64,000 nucleotides of DNA. Origin: Treponema sp. UBA4873 (GTDB taxonomy: Bacteria; Spirochaetota; Spirochaetia; Treponematales; Treponemataceae). Below the pieces are notes generated by a model that was given only the letters and a program-made list of their open reading frames with translations, was not told the origin of the DNA and made no database searches. The stretch spans positions 109,329-173,328 of the forward strand of contig DHDP01000013.1 in NCBI GenBank assembly GCA_002399405.1. Direction: 5' to 3'. The position numbers and the translations under genes are program-made. Shown here one piece after another: positions 42,002 to 50,684 of this stretch; the stretch's first letter is position 1, and every line of letters begins with the position of its first letter.

Positions 42002-42218
42002 GCAGCTTTGAAAGCGAGTCGAGCGCGCCCGTAGTTCCGACTGCAGCAGCCTTATTTTCCTTCTGAATCGCATTGAATACTTCTTCGCGGAATACTTTCA
42101 CGCTTTTAGGCGCTTCAACTCCTATTTTTACCTGATCGCCGCGGACCTCTATAATCGTTATGGTGATGTTGTCGCCTATTTTTATCTGCTCGTCGACTTT
42201 ACGGGAAAGTATAAGCAT
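41991..42218 (-). CDS. csrA: Carbon storage regulator CsrA
   Basis: This dimeric RNA-binding protein represses translation at GGA-containing leaders. The N-terminal strand MLILSRKVDEQIKIGD and the binding-face strand VKVFREEVF with the key arginine at 44 are intact. At 75 residues it has a somewhat long tail. It is 1 bp from fliW, whose product sequesters CsrA in Bacillus. Both flagellin leaders in this window carry candidate CsrA sites. Confidence 0.97.
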   Translation of the reverse strand: MLILSRKVDEQIKIGDNITITIIEVRGDQVKIGVEAPKSVKVFREEVFNAIQKENKAAAVGTTGALDSLSKLLKQ

Positions 42219-42219
42219 A

Positions 42220-42663
42220 TCATTTACCCTCCCGTGTTTTCAGAGCGTTTATAATGTCGTGCTTGGTCGTCCATTTGTTGTCGCTCAGAATGATTTGTTC
42301 GCACAGATTGTTCTTTTTGTTAATAATAATCGGTCCCTGGAGATTGGCCGTTATATGAGAACCGTCGGTCGGTATTGTTAAAATCGCCATGACGATAACG
42401 TCCTCGGGAGATTTTACGCCTATTTTCGCAAGACTCTCGTCGTCTATATCCGCCTCGTAATCAGTGCAGATAACAAACGGATCGACAATAAGAAACGCGA
42501 GTTTCTCATCATCAAGCGACTGCAGCCAGATGAACGGATTGTACTCCGATTCTATGATTGCATATCTCTTATATTCCTCGAAACCGAACAGTCCTTCGGG
42601 AAATGTGACGATCTGCTTCTGTTCGACAGTCTTTATGCCCATTGTTTTTGTTTTTATATCCAT
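42220..42663 (-). CDS. fliW: Flagellar assembly factor FliW
   Basis: FliW binds flagellin or, when flagellin is exported, CsrA, and so couples flagellin synthesis to secretion. Family features are FPEGLFGFEEYKRYAII, PFIWLQSLDDEKLAFLIVDPF and ANLQGPIIIN. Length 147 is normal. It lies between flgL and csrA, the conserved order in many bacteria. Confidence 0.97.
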   Translation of the reverse strand: MDIKTKTMGIKTVEQKQIVTFPEGLFGFEEYKRYAIIESEYNPFIWLQSLDDEKLAFLIVDPFVICTDYEADIDDESLAKIGVKSPEDVIVMAILTIPTDGSHITANLQGPIIINKKNNLCEQIILSDNKWTTKHDIINALKTREGK

Positions 42664-42693
42664 ACCGTTTCACCTTTTGTTTCACCTTGCTGA

Positions 42694-43938
42694 TTATTTG
42701 ATGTAATTGAGCAGCGTATTGCTGTAGAGTTTTGCCGCCGTACTGAGCGTCGCCTGATGCGTATAGTCCATCATCTTCATGTCGGTGGCGGCTTTTGAAA
42801 TATCGAGATCACCTTCATTTGAAATAAGCTGCGTTACGTTGAGCGCAGTTCCGGAATTGCGCGTTACGTTAAGTCGCGCCCGTTCGTATTCCGAACCGGA
42901 CTTAGCGACGCGCGCAACAAGATTTCCCAGCCCCTGATCAAGAGAGCCGAGCACTCGTCCGCCGATCGATTCCTGATCGCCCGTAAGAAGCGCATTCCTC
43001 AGCGCAATAACGGTGTCGAACAGAGAACCGCCCGAAACACGCACGCTGGTGCCGAGATTATACGGCGGCTTCTGGCTCTGCTCCTTAACAATTCCGAGCT
43101 CGCTGAGAGACGTTCCGCTGACATCCTGAAGCCACAGCTGGCGCGCGTCGGTCGTCTCAAGATTCAGTCCCCTGGTTACCGGATCGACGCTCGCCTTCAC
43201 CGCCGCCCCGCTGTCGTTTATCTTCGACACAAGCGAATAAATATTATCGCCCGCATTCACCTGAACCTGCGCACCGTCGACGGAAATAACTCCGTCAGCA
43301 GACGCCTGCCAGCTGCTTCCGTCTCTTCCTCCGTAGAGCTGCTGTCTTTCCGCCCAGAACGTGCGGTTACCCGCGTTGTCCGTCGAAAGATATTTGTGTT
43401 CGTCAATTTCAACGTTCACGGAATCGACGTTTCCGTTATACCTGACATTCTCAATAAGCGGAATGCCGGAACCGGAAACATTTCCCATCTCTATGTCGAA
43501 CGCCTGCGTTTTTGTATTCGTTCCCGCAAAAAGAGAATTCCCGTCTTCGCCCGTCGCATTTGCGTTCTGAACAAGTTCCCTCAGCAGTTCGTCCACCTCT
43601 GTCGCCATGTTCTTCATGTCGTCTTTTGTGTAAACGCCGTTTGCACCGGTAACAGCCAGCTCGCGCACACGCTGCATGATGTTGAGCGAATTGTTCATGT
43701 ATCCTTCCCGCTGCGCAAACTGGTCGGTAAGCGTCTGTGCGTTTTTTTCAAAGTTCTGCACTCGTGAAAGATACGACTGATACCGCACAAGATGACCCGC
43801 AGCTATAGGATCGTCGCGCAGTTCCTGAATGCGCCGCTGACTTCCGAGCTGATTGTTCTGCTTGTTAAGACGCGATTCCTGCAGGCGGAGATTCGCCTGC
43901 GTATCCATATTATCCATCTGTGAACTGACTCTTCTCAT
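42694..43938 (-). CDS. flgL: Flagellar hook-associated protein FlgL
   Basis: It is the junction protein next to the filament. The flagellin-like N-terminus (MRRVSSQMDNMDTQANLRLQ, then DDPIAAGHLVRYQSY) and C-terminus (DMKMMDYTHQATLSTAAKLY) are present. Length 414 exceeds the enteric protein owing to a central insertion. The open frame continues 51 codons upstream, but ATG 43938 follows GGAGGA and starts at the normal place. Confidence 0.92.
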   Translation of the reverse strand: MRRVSSQMDNMDTQANLRLQESRLNKQNNQLGSQRRIQELRDDPIAAGHLVRYQSYLSRVQNFEKNAQTLTDQFAQREGYMNNSLNIMQRVRELAVTGANGVYTKDDMKNMATEVDELLRELVQNANATGEDGNSLFAGTNTKTQAFDIEMGNVSGSGIPLIENVRYNGNVDSVNVEIDEHKYLSTDNAGNRTFWAERQQLYGGRDGSSWQASADGVISVDGAQVQVNAGDNIYSLVSKINDSGAAVKASVDPVTRGLNLETTDARQLWLQDVSGTSLSELGIVKEQSQKPPYNLGTSVRVSGGSLFDTVIALRNALLTGDQESIGGRVLGSLDQGLGNLVARVAKSGSEYERARLNVTRNSGTALNVTQLISNEGDLDISKAATDMKMMDYTHQATLSTAAKLYSNTLLNYIK

Positions 43939-43985
43939 AATCTTCCTCCAAACAAATGTTACGGTCATGGATGACCGTTTGCGCC

Positions 43986-44046
43986 TGCAATTTTCAATTC
44001 CAGAAAATTGCAATATCAGAAAAATACATGGATGTATTTTTCTGAT
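43986..44046. repeat. Two strong hairpins between flgK and flgL
   Basis: A 15-bp perfect palindrome, ATCAGAAAAATACAT, GG, ATGTATTTTTCTGAT (44015-44046), begins at the flgK stop codon. Next to it is a 10-bp perfect hairpin, TGCAATTTTC/GAAAATTGCA (43986-43995 and 44003-44012). Placed inside an operon, they may set the flgK:flgL ratio by partial termination or message processing. Confidence 0.6.
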
Positions 44047-45917
44047 TAGACGCCCAAGCGGTTTATAATCGTATCGAGCATCTCGTTCCACGTCTTGATA
44101 AAAGACGCGGCAGCGTTGTATCCGTGCTGAAATTTAATAATATCGGCGAGCTCCTCGTCTATGTTCACGCCGCTGATTGAGTCCCGCATGTTGCGGAGAT
44201 CGGCCATAATTGCGTTCTGATTCTTCGTCTGCGTTTCCGCCTGCTCGCCCTTCAGACCTACGTTCGTCACTGTATCGGCGAAATAGTCGTCGAACGTCCG
44301 GTTGCGGCCTATCATAACCTGCGTGTTGCGGATCGACGCGATTTCGAGTGCCGCCTTTCCGTCGCCCGCAGCAATGCCGCCCGACGCATCGGTGAATCCC
44401 GCGGCTACGCTCATCACGTCGCTTTTAATGGCAGGATTCACCGTGATATATGCGGAGGGATTCACCATAGGAGTTACCGCAAACTGCGCTCCGGCAAGGT
44501 TGTTCACCGCATCGGCCCGGTTAAAGTCGTATGCACCTGCGGCGCCGCTCCCGTTCAGAATACCGGCATATCCGGTAAGGAACATTCCGCTGTCCTCCAC
44601 GTGGCGTATGACGAAATCGGGGTTTTCCTGAGCCTGCGCCGTCGTCGCCTTGAGGACAAGATTATTATTTCTGTCCAGATACGCCTTTACTTCGCCGTTA
44701 CTGTCGTTTATTCTGCTCACAACGTCGGCGACAGTATCCGTCGAATGATACGCGACGTTCACAGTTCCCGACGGAGCGGAAAACGTCATCGTACCTTCAA
44801 GGCCTATCTGTTCCTGAGCGCTGAGCCTGTTCGTTCCCGTAAAACGGAATACGTACGAATGATCCATCAATCCGTCCCCGTTGACGTCGTAGTTGCCGTT
44901 AACGTTTTCGACGAACGGATGCTCGGTGAAAAAGTCGAGTCCGGTTGTACCGTTCGCGCCTACTGCGTTGCGGTGGACATCGTTCACAAGGTCCGCGAAA
45001 TTCATCGTCATCGTGTTGAGCGACTGCATTTCGTTGCGGACATCAGTGTCGCGGAGTTCTATGAGCGCGCCGAGCTGGCCGCCTCTCACAACGGCATTAT
45101 CGCCGGTGTCTTTCCAGACGAGCTGCGAATTGCCGTTGTTGTCGACGACGGTTTTAAGATCAAATCCGCGTGCAATACCGCCCTGAACAAGCACACGTCC
45201 GTCCACATGCACCATAAACTCGTCGTCGTCGCGGTCGCTCCGCGTGATGTTCACGAGTTTTGAAAGCTTGTCCACGAGATTGTCGCGCTGATCGAGCAGG
45301 TCGTTCGGATTGTCGCCCATGCCTTTTGAACGTACAATCTCGCCGTTGAGCGCTGCAATCTGATTCGCATAATTATTAACCTGCTTTATCGTCGCGTCGA
45401 TGTCGCCGTTGAGCAGCGTGTTGATTCCCTGCAGACTTTCGTAGCGCTGGTTTATCGAGTCGGTAAGGGATTCGCCGCGCGTAACGACCGCCTGACGGGA
45501 AGCCTGATTCTCCGGATGGATCGAAAGCTCCTGCCACGATTCCCAGAATTTATCCATATTGGAACGTATTGAAATATCGTCGGGCTCGTTGTAAATCTTT
45601 TCGAGCATCGAGTAATATTTGCTGCGTGTATCCCAATACGTTTCCTGATTAGCCTGCTCGGTGATTCGTTCGTCGAGCAACTGATCGCGCACGCGCGTGA
45701 TGCTCTCCGCAACCATTCCCTGTCCGACCATTCCGGGCGCTTCCGGGCGTTCAAGTTCAGGACGGTACAGGGGATCAAACTCCTTCAGTTCAACACGCTG
45801 GCGTGAATATCCTTCCGTATTTGCGTTTGAAATATTGTGGCCCGCAGTCGTAATCGCCTGCGTATGAGCCATAATGCTCCGTTTACCAAGTTCTATTCCT
45901 GAAAATGTTGATCCCAT
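44046..45917 (-). CDS. flgK: Flagellar hook-associated protein FlgK
   Basis: It is the junction protein next to the hook. The rod/hook N-terminal motif SIMAHTQAITTAGHNISNANTEGYSRQRV and C-terminal GVNIDEELADIIKFQHGYNAAASFIKTWNEMLDTIINRLGV are diagnostic. Length 623 is normal. It starts 24 bp after flgN. The stop codon lies at the edge of the long palindrome. Confidence 0.96.
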   Translation of the reverse strand: MGSTFSGIELGKRSIMAHTQAITTAGHNISNANTEGYSRQRVELKEFDPLYRPELERPEAPGMVGQGMVAESITRVRDQLLDERITEQANQETYWDTRSKYYSMLEKIYNEPDDISIRSNMDKFWESWQELSIHPENQASRQAVVTRGESLTDSINQRYESLQGINTLLNGDIDATIKQVNNYANQIAALNGEIVRSKGMGDNPNDLLDQRDNLVDKLSKLVNITRSDRDDDEFMVHVDGRVLVQGGIARGFDLKTVVDNNGNSQLVWKDTGDNAVVRGGQLGALIELRDTDVRNEMQSLNTMTMNFADLVNDVHRNAVGANGTTGLDFFTEHPFVENVNGNYDVNGDGLMDHSYVFRFTGTNRLSAQEQIGLEGTMTFSAPSGTVNVAYHSTDTVADVVSRINDSNGEVKAYLDRNNNLVLKATTAQAQENPDFVIRHVEDSGMFLTGYAGILNGSGAAGAYDFNRADAVNNLAGAQFAVTPMVNPSAYITVNPAIKSDVMSVAAGFTDASGGIAAGDGKAALEIASIRNTQVMIGRNRTFDDYFADTVTNVGLKGEQAETQTKNQNAIMADLRNMRDSISGVNIDEELADIIKFQHGYNAAASFIKTWNEMLDTIINRLGV

Positions 45918-45941
45918 AGTGTACCTTCTTTACTTCCTGAA

Positions 45942-46376
45942 TTAATAAAGTTTGTTCACAACGACGCTCGACGGCTGCGAATGAACGATTTTTCCGCTCC
46001 GTGAATACACTTTACTGCGACTCTGAGGAACAGCCTCGTCGAGTACTCCCTGAATGAATCCGCGCGTAATGGTGATATAATCGCCGAGCGCCTGATTTTC
46101 TGTTTTTGATTTGACAAGTTTGCCGCGTACCTGGGCAAGGAGCGGCATGGCAGCTTTTTTCGCTTCATCAGTCTGCTTCCGTGTAATACGTTCCCGTTCC
46201 GATTCAGCTTTTCTGAAATCGTCGGCAAGCATATTTATGCCGGAAACAGTCTCCATAAGTTTTTCCCATTTCTTGTCGTGAACAGCTTTGCGAAGCTCAG
46301 CCTGCTCAACAAGCACTTTATCGAGAAGTTCGTTTTCCTTTGTAAGAATCTGTTCCAGTGTTGCTGCTTCTGCCAT
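45942..46376 (-). CDS. flgN: FlgN-like export chaperone for FlgK/FlgL
   Basis: This 144-residue, almost wholly helical protein (KENELLDKVLVEQAELRKAV) has a C-terminal VYSRSGKIVHSQPSSVV tail typical of FlgN. FlgN holds FlgK and FlgL before export; being first in the operon with them supports the role. A FliA-like promoter lies just upstream. Confidence 0.88.
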   Translation of the reverse strand: MAEAATLEQILTKENELLDKVLVEQAELRKAVHDKKWEKLMETVSGINMLADDFRKAESERERITRKQTDEAKKAAMPLLAQVRGKLVKSKTENQALGDYITITRGFIQGVLDEAVPQSRSKVYSRSGKIVHSQPSSVVVNKLY

Positions 46377-46395
46377 ATAGTCTACCTCTCTTTCA

Positions 46396-46423
46396 TTATC
46401 GGGATAAAGAAAGAACGACTTTA
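46396..46423 (-). promoter_or_regulatory. FliA (sigma-28)-like promoter of the flgN operon
   Basis: On the minus strand: TAAA, 16 bp, CCCGATAA, seven of eight matches to GCCGATAA. It lies about 20 bp before the flgN start and would drive flgN-flgK-flgL-fliW-csrA, placing csrA and fliW in the late flagellar class. Confidence 0.7.
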
Positions 46424-46447
46424 TATAAATATTCGAAATCAGTCCCC

Positions 46448-46477
46448 TTGACTCATTCCCTTTTTATTTGTTATAGT
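46448..46477 (+). promoter_or_regulatory. Promoter of tRNA-His/tRNA-Arg
   Basis: TTGACT, 18 bp, TATAGT lies 30 bp before tRNA-His. Confidence 0.65.
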
Positions 46478-46506
46478 TATCGGCGTACTGCAAAAAGTAC
46501 CAACTC

Positions 46507-46579
46507 GGTGCCTGTAGCTCAGCGGTAGAGTCCCAGATTGTGGATCTGGTTGTCGTGGGTTCGAAACCCACCAGGCACC
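46507..46579 (+). tRNA. tRNA-His (GTG)
   Basis: The anticodon loop is TTGTGGA between CCAGA and TCTGG. The acceptor GTGCCTG/CAGGCAC is preceded by an encoded G at -1 facing a C discriminator, the hallmark of tRNA-His. The 3' CCA is not encoded. Confidence 0.95.
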
Positions 46580-46590
46580 CTTTTTTGAAT

Positions 46591-46664
46591 GCGATTATAG
46601 CTCAACTGGATAGAGCAACGGACTTCGAATCCGTAGGTTGGCGGTTCGACTCCGCCTAGTCGCA
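46591..46664 (+). tRNA. tRNA-Arg (TCG)
   Basis: Acceptor GCGATTA/TAGTCGC, anticodon stem ACGGA/TCCGT with loop CTTCGAA, T arm GGCGG/CCGCC, discriminator A. It lies 11 bp after tRNA-His and probably shares its transcript. Confidence 0.94.
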
Positions 46665-46673
46665 GCAGAACAA

Positions 46674-46699
46674 GGCCGTGCATGACACGGCTTTTTATT
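46674..46699 (+). terminator. Rho-independent terminator after tRNA-Arg
   Basis: GCCGTG and CACGGC pair around CATGA, followed by TTTTTATTTTT. Confidence 0.85.
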
Positions 46700-46745
46700 T
46701 TTAACACCGGCCGACACAAATTATGAAAAAACAAGGGACGGGGAC

Positions 46746-46774
46746 TTGATATTTTTTTTGTACTTTGCTATAGT
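46746..46774 (+). promoter_or_regulatory. Promoter of the tRNA Lys-Leu-Gly-Gly group
   Basis: TTGATA, 17 bp, TATAGT lies 39 bp before tRNA-Lys. A T-rich spacer separates the two boxes. Confidence 0.7.
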
Positions 46775-46813
46775 AGTGAACATTCAGCCACCGCGAAAGC
46801 GGATACTGATTTC

Positions 46814-46886
46814 GGGCCATTAGCTCAGCTGGTAGAGCAACAGACTCTTAATCTGTGGGTCGGCAGTTCGAAGCTGCCATGGCTCA
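46814..46886 (+). tRNA. tRNA-Lys (CTT)
   Basis: Acceptor GGGCCAT/ATGGCTC (one G-U pair), anticodon stem ACAGA/TCTGT with loop CTCTTAA, T arm GGCAG/CTGCC, discriminator A. Confidence 0.94.
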
Positions 46887-46935
46887 ACCTTTACAAGACA
46901 ATGTCAGCCGTCGTAAAGGCGCACTTGAACATTAT

Positions 46936-47015
46936 GCGAGAGTGGTGAAATGGCAGACACGCCAGACTTAGGATCTGGTGCCTTAGGCGTGAGGGTTCAA
47001 GTCCCTTCTCTCGCA
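46936..47015 (+). tRNA. tRNA-Leu (TAG)
   Basis: Acceptor GCGAGAG/CTCTCGC, anticodon stem CCAGA/TCTGG with loop CTTAGGA, and an extra arm (TGCCTTAGGCG) as expected for the leucine class. Discriminator A. Confidence 0.93.
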
Positions 47016-47052
47016 ATTCCGTAAACACTATGGTGTTGCGAATTACAGATTT

Positions 47053-47124
47053 GCGGGAATAGCTCAGTGGTAGAGCGCCACCTTGCCAAGGTGGATGTCG
47101 CGGGTCCAATTCCCGTTTCCCGCT
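47053..47124 (+). tRNA. tRNA-Gly (GCC), copy 1
   Basis: Acceptor GCGGGAA/TTCCCGC, anticodon stem CCACC/GGTGG with loop TTGCCAA, discriminator T, as usual for glycine tRNAs. Confidence 0.95.
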
Positions 47125-47169
47125 CTATTGCTGCACTAATAAAGCGGCCGGAAAACGCAAAGACCATTT

Positions 47170-47241
47170 GCGGGAATAGCTCAGTGGTAGAGCGCCACCT
47201 TGCCAAGGTGGATGTCGCGGGTCCAATTCCCGTTTCCCGCT
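47170..47241 (+). tRNA. tRNA-Gly (GCC), copy 2
   Basis: It is identical in all 72 bases to the copy 45 bp upstream, and both are preceded by TTT. This is a recent tandem duplication or a pair kept alike by gene conversion. Confidence 0.95.
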
Positions 47242-47250
47242 TAAAAGCAG

Positions 47251-47284
47251 GCGATTCGGAGCAATCTGAGTCGCTTTTTTTTAC
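47251..47284 (+). terminator. Rho-independent terminator of the tRNA group
   Basis: GCGATTCGGA and TCTGAGTCGC form a 10-bp stem (two wobble pairs) with a GCAA loop and a run of ten T. Confidence 0.85.
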
Positions 47285-47323
47285 TTTTTTCAATTTTATT
47301 ATGTTATTGATAAGGAGCCTAGC

Positions 47324-48688
47324 GTGAAACTCACAAAAGAATTCACCAGTCTTGAAAAATCAGCAGTCAAACTGACTGTTACAATCGCGCAGAAAGACGT
47401 CGCAGATGCTTACAACGAAACAATCGGGAAATATGTAAAGAGCGCTCAGATTCCGGGTTTCCGCAAGGGACACGTTCCGGCAAATATTCTTGAGCGGAAA
47501 TTCGGCGACGGAATAAAGGCCGACACGGTAAGCGAACTGATTGACAAATCGCTCAACGATATCTTCAGCGACGATGCGGAAAAAGACAATCGTCCGCTTC
47601 CCTACGCGCAGCCAGTCATGGAAAAAATGCCGGAAATGGACCTTACAAAAGAGCTTACATTTACCGTCATGTACGACATTTTTCCGAAAGTCGACGTCAA
47701 AAACTTTTCGGGAATAACGATAAAAGAACCGCAGGTTGCAATCGGCGACAAAGAACTGCAGGACGAACTTAAAGCCGTTCAGGAACGCAACGCCGTCGTT
47801 ATCGACAAAAAGGACGACGAAAAAGCGGAAAAAGACAACATCGTCACAATAAATTACAGTGAAATCGGCGACGACGGAAAAGAAATTGCAGGCAGCAAGC
47901 GGCAGGATTTTGTATTCACCGTCGGCAGCGGCGAAAATATTTACAAGATTGACGACGACGTTATCGGAATGAAAAAAGGTGAAACGAAAGAAATTACCAA
48001 AAAATACGCAAAGGACGACAAGGATGAGGAGCTTGCCGGAAAAACGAAGAAAATCAGCGTGACAGTCACGGCAATCAAAGCGCGCAATCTCCCCACCCTC
48101 GACGACGATCTTGCGCAGGATGTAAGTGAAAAATACAAGACGCTCGACGACCTCAAGAAAGACATCATGAAGAACCTGGAAGCAGCACGGGACAGAAAAA
48201 TCAGGGAAATCAAGAGCAACGATCTTCTTTCCCAGCTTATTGAAAAGAATCAGTTCGAGATTCCGGCGTCGATGCTCAAAGCCGAACTTGACGGACGCTG
48301 GCAGATGATGGCGCAGCAGTTCCAGACGACTCAGGAACAGCTCGAACGTATGATTACGGCATCGGGGCAGAAAAAGGACGACATGCTCAAACAATGGTCG
48401 GCGGAGAGCGAAAAGATGCTCAAGAGCCGCATCATCGTCGACAACCTTATCCGCTCGCGTAGCATTTCGGTCACGCCGGAAGAAATCGAAGCCGAATATC
48501 AGCGGATTGCGGATGACGGCAACGTATCAGTGGACGAAGTGAAAAAGCACTACTCCGATGCGCGCGCAAAAGAATACCTGATAGACGACACGAAAGAACA
48601 AAAGCTGTATACAGAGCTCTATAAGGAAGTAAAAATCACGAAAGGCGACAAAACGGCCTTCGCAGACCTTTTCAAACAGGGCAACTGA
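47324..48688 (+). CDS. tig: Trigger factor
   Basis: This ribosome-bound chaperone and prolyl isomerase has its N-terminal ribosome-binding domain with IPGFRKGHVP near 43-52, which is the GFRxGxxP signature. The FKBP-like domain covers about 155-250 and the long helical C-domain the rest. Length 454 is normal. The start is GTG with AAGGAG upstream. Order tig-clpP-clpX is common in bacteria; here a terminator separates tig from clpP. Confidence 0.96.
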   Translation: MKLTKEFTSLEKSAVKLTVTIAQKDVADAYNETIGKYVKSAQIPGFRKGHVPANILERKFGDGIKADTVSELIDKSLNDIFSDDAEKDNRPLPYAQPVMEKMPEMDLTKELTFTVMYDIFPKVDVKNFSGITIKEPQVAIGDKELQDELKAVQERNAVVIDKKDDEKAEKDNIVTINYSEIGDDGKEIAGSKRQDFVFTVGSGENIYKIDDDVIGMKKGETKEITKKYAKDDKDEELAGKTKKISVTVTAIKARNLPTLDDDLAQDVSEKYKTLDDLKKDIMKNLEAARDRKIREIKSNDLLSQLIEKNQFEIPASMLKAELDGRWQMMAQQFQTTQEQLERMITASGQKKDDMLKQWSAESEKMLKSRIIVDNLIRSRSISVTPEEIEAEYQRIADDGNVSVDEVKKHYSDARAKEYLIDDTKEQKLYTELYKEVKITKGDKTAFADLFKQGN

Positions 48689-48711
48689 AACGTAAAGTAC
48701 TTCTTATAAAG

Positions 48712-48749
48712 GTGGAATGTGCCTTTGCCGGGACATTCCACTTTTTTTT
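48712..48749 (+). terminator. Rho-independent terminator after tig
   Basis: GTGGAATGT pairs with ACATTCCAC and eight T follow. AT-rich sequence after it (48752-48780) probably holds the clpP promoter, but I cannot place its boxes. Confidence 0.88.
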
Positions 48750-48794
48750 ATGCAATATATATAGTATATTATATATAACAGGATGGATTATACT

Positions 48795-49397
48795 ATGGAT
48801 GAACAAATGAATAACCTTGTTCCCTACGTCATTGAACGCAGCGGAAACACAGAACGCTCTTACGATATATTCTCCCGTCTGCTCAAGGACCGCATAGTTT
48901 TTGTGGACGGTGAAATAAACGACGCAACTGCCGATCTTATTGTAGCACAGATACTGTATCTTGAATCGGAAAATCCTGAAAAGGATATAAGCATGTACAT
49001 CAACAGCCCCGGCGGATCAGTTACCGCAGGACTCGCCATTTATGACACTATGCAGTATGTGAAATGCCAGGTGCAGACAATCTGTATGGGCCAGGCTGCC
49101 AGCATGGGAGCCATTCTTCTTGCCGGCGGAACGCAGGGAAAACGCTATGCACTTCCGTCCTCGCGCGTCATGATTCACCAGCCGTGGGGCGGCGTCGAAG
49201 GCCAGGAAAGCGATATTTCCATACAGGCTAAGGAAATAATGAGACTCAAAAAGCTTACTATCGATTATTTTGCAAACAATACGAAAAAAGACAGAGAGCA
49301 GGTCGCTGCCGACATGGAACGGGATTTCTATATGTCCGCGGAGGACGCGCTCAATTACGGCATCGTCGACCATATCATGCCAGGGAGGAAAAAATAA
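48795..49397 (+). CDS. clpP: ATP-dependent Clp protease proteolytic subunit
   Basis: This serine peptidase forms the barrel used by ClpX. The catalytic serine is in GQAASMGAI and the histidine in MIHQPWGGVEGQ; SPGGSVTAGLAIYDTMQ is the oxyanion region. I start at ATG 48795 (MDEQMNNLVPYVIERS), because ATG 48783 directly abuts its only purine-rich tract. Length 200. It overlaps clpX by one base. Confidence 0.95.
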   Translation: MDEQMNNLVPYVIERSGNTERSYDIFSRLLKDRIVFVDGEINDATADLIVAQILYLESENPEKDISMYINSPGGSVTAGLAIYDTMQYVKCQVQTICMGQAASMGAILLAGGTQGKRYALPSSRVMIHQPWGGVEGQESDISIQAKEIMRLKKLTIDYFANNTKKDREQVAADMERDFYMSAEDALNYGIVDHIMPGRKK

Positions 49398-50650
49398 TGA
49401 AACATTTCGGCAGCGATACAGAGTTCTGCTCATTCTGCGGAAAACCGGCCGATTCAACACGCCATCTTGTTTCCGCCCCGTCGGGGAACATTCACATATG
49501 CAATCAGTGCGTGGCTGTCTGCCAGAGTATTCTTGAGCAGGAGGAAGGCGATCTCGCTCCGATCGAAATGAGCGAAGTCCCGACACCGAGAGAATTCAAA
49601 GAGTATCTTGATCAGTATATTGTGGGCCAGGATGAAGCGAAAAAAACGCTTTCGGTCGCCGTGTACAATCACTATAAACGCATGTCCGTTCCGAAGGATA
49701 TGCGCAGTGACGACGATGTTCAGATCGAAAAATCGAACATTCTGCTCATGGGACCGACCGGAAGCGGCAAAACGCTTCTTGCGAAAACGCTTGCACAGAG
49801 ACTCAAGGTTCCGTTCGCTATTGCGGACGCTACGACGCTCACGGAAGCCGGCTACGTCGGAGAAGACGTCGAAAACGTGCTTCTGAAACTCATCAACAAC
49901 GCGAACGGCAACGTTCCCGCAGCTGAACGGGGCATCGTTTTTATCGACGAGATAGACAAGATTTCGCGCAAAAGCGAGAATACATCTATCACGCGCGACG
50001 TCTCGGGTGAAGGTGTTCAGCAGGCGCTCCTTAAGATTATCGAGGGAACGCACGCAAGCGTTCCGCCGCAGGGAGGACGCAAACATCCTAATCAGGAAAT
50101 GATCGACATAGATACGACGAATATTCTGTTCATTCTCGGCGGAGCTTTCGTCGGGCTGGAAAAAATCATAGAGCAGCGGACGGCTGAGCGCGCTATGGGA
50201 TTCGGAAGCAACGTCGGTATGATGGACGAAGAACAGCGGATGAATCTCCTTAATCAGTGCACGCCGGACGACCTTGTAAAGTTCGGCATCATTCCCGAAC
50301 TCATCGGACGCATGCCTATTACGGTGGCTCTGAAGGAACTTACGCGCGACGACCTCGTGAGCATTCTCACGGTGCCGAAAAACGCTATAACCAAACAGTT
50401 CAGGGCATCGTTCGGTCTTGACAACGTGGACCTTGAGTTCACGCCGGAAGCTATCGGAGAAATTGCAGACGAGGCTATCCGCCAGAAAACAGGCGCGCGC
50501 GGACTGCGGAGCATAGTGGAAAAAATGCTCACGGACATCATGTATGAAGTGCCGAGCATCAAGGATCATGAAAGGAAAAAGCTCGTCATCACGGCGGACA
50601 TCGTGAAGAACAAGATTCATCCCGACGTGAACGCGCTGCTTACCGCATAA
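49397..50650 (+). CDS. clpX: ATP-dependent Clp protease ATP-binding subunit ClpX
   Basis: This AAA+ unfoldase feeds substrates to ClpP. The zinc-binding domain has C11, C14, C35 and C38; Walker A is GPTGSGKTLL, Walker B is IVFIDEID, the pore loop region is GYVGEDVEN, and sensor 2 is GARGLRSI. Length 417 is standard. A terminator follows immediately. Confidence 0.97.
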   Translation: MKHFGSDTEFCSFCGKPADSTRHLVSAPSGNIHICNQCVAVCQSILEQEEGDLAPIEMSEVPTPREFKEYLDQYIVGQDEAKKTLSVAVYNHYKRMSVPKDMRSDDDVQIEKSNILLMGPTGSGKTLLAKTLAQRLKVPFAIADATTLTEAGYVGEDVENVLLKLINNANGNVPAAERGIVFIDEIDKISRKSENTSITRDVSGEGVQQALLKIIEGTHASVPPQGGRKHPNQEMIDIDTTNILFILGGAFVGLEKIIEQRTAERAMGFGSNVGMMDEEQRMNLLNQCTPDDLVKFGIIPELIGRMPITVALKELTRDDLVSILTVPKNAITKQFRASFGLDNVDLEFTPEAIGEIADEAIRQKTGARGLRSIVEKMLTDIMYEVPSIKDHERKKLVITADIVKNKIHPDVNALLTA

Positions 50651-50658
50651 AACAAAGA

Positions 50659-50684
50659 AGACTTCCCGACAGGGAGGTCTTTTT
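50659..50684. terminator. Terminator between clpX and the opposing glycosyltransferase gene
   Basis: AGACTTCCC and GGGAGGTCT (one wobble) are followed by T on the clpX side. It reaches the stop codon of the minus-strand gene, so it may serve both. Confidence 0.8.
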
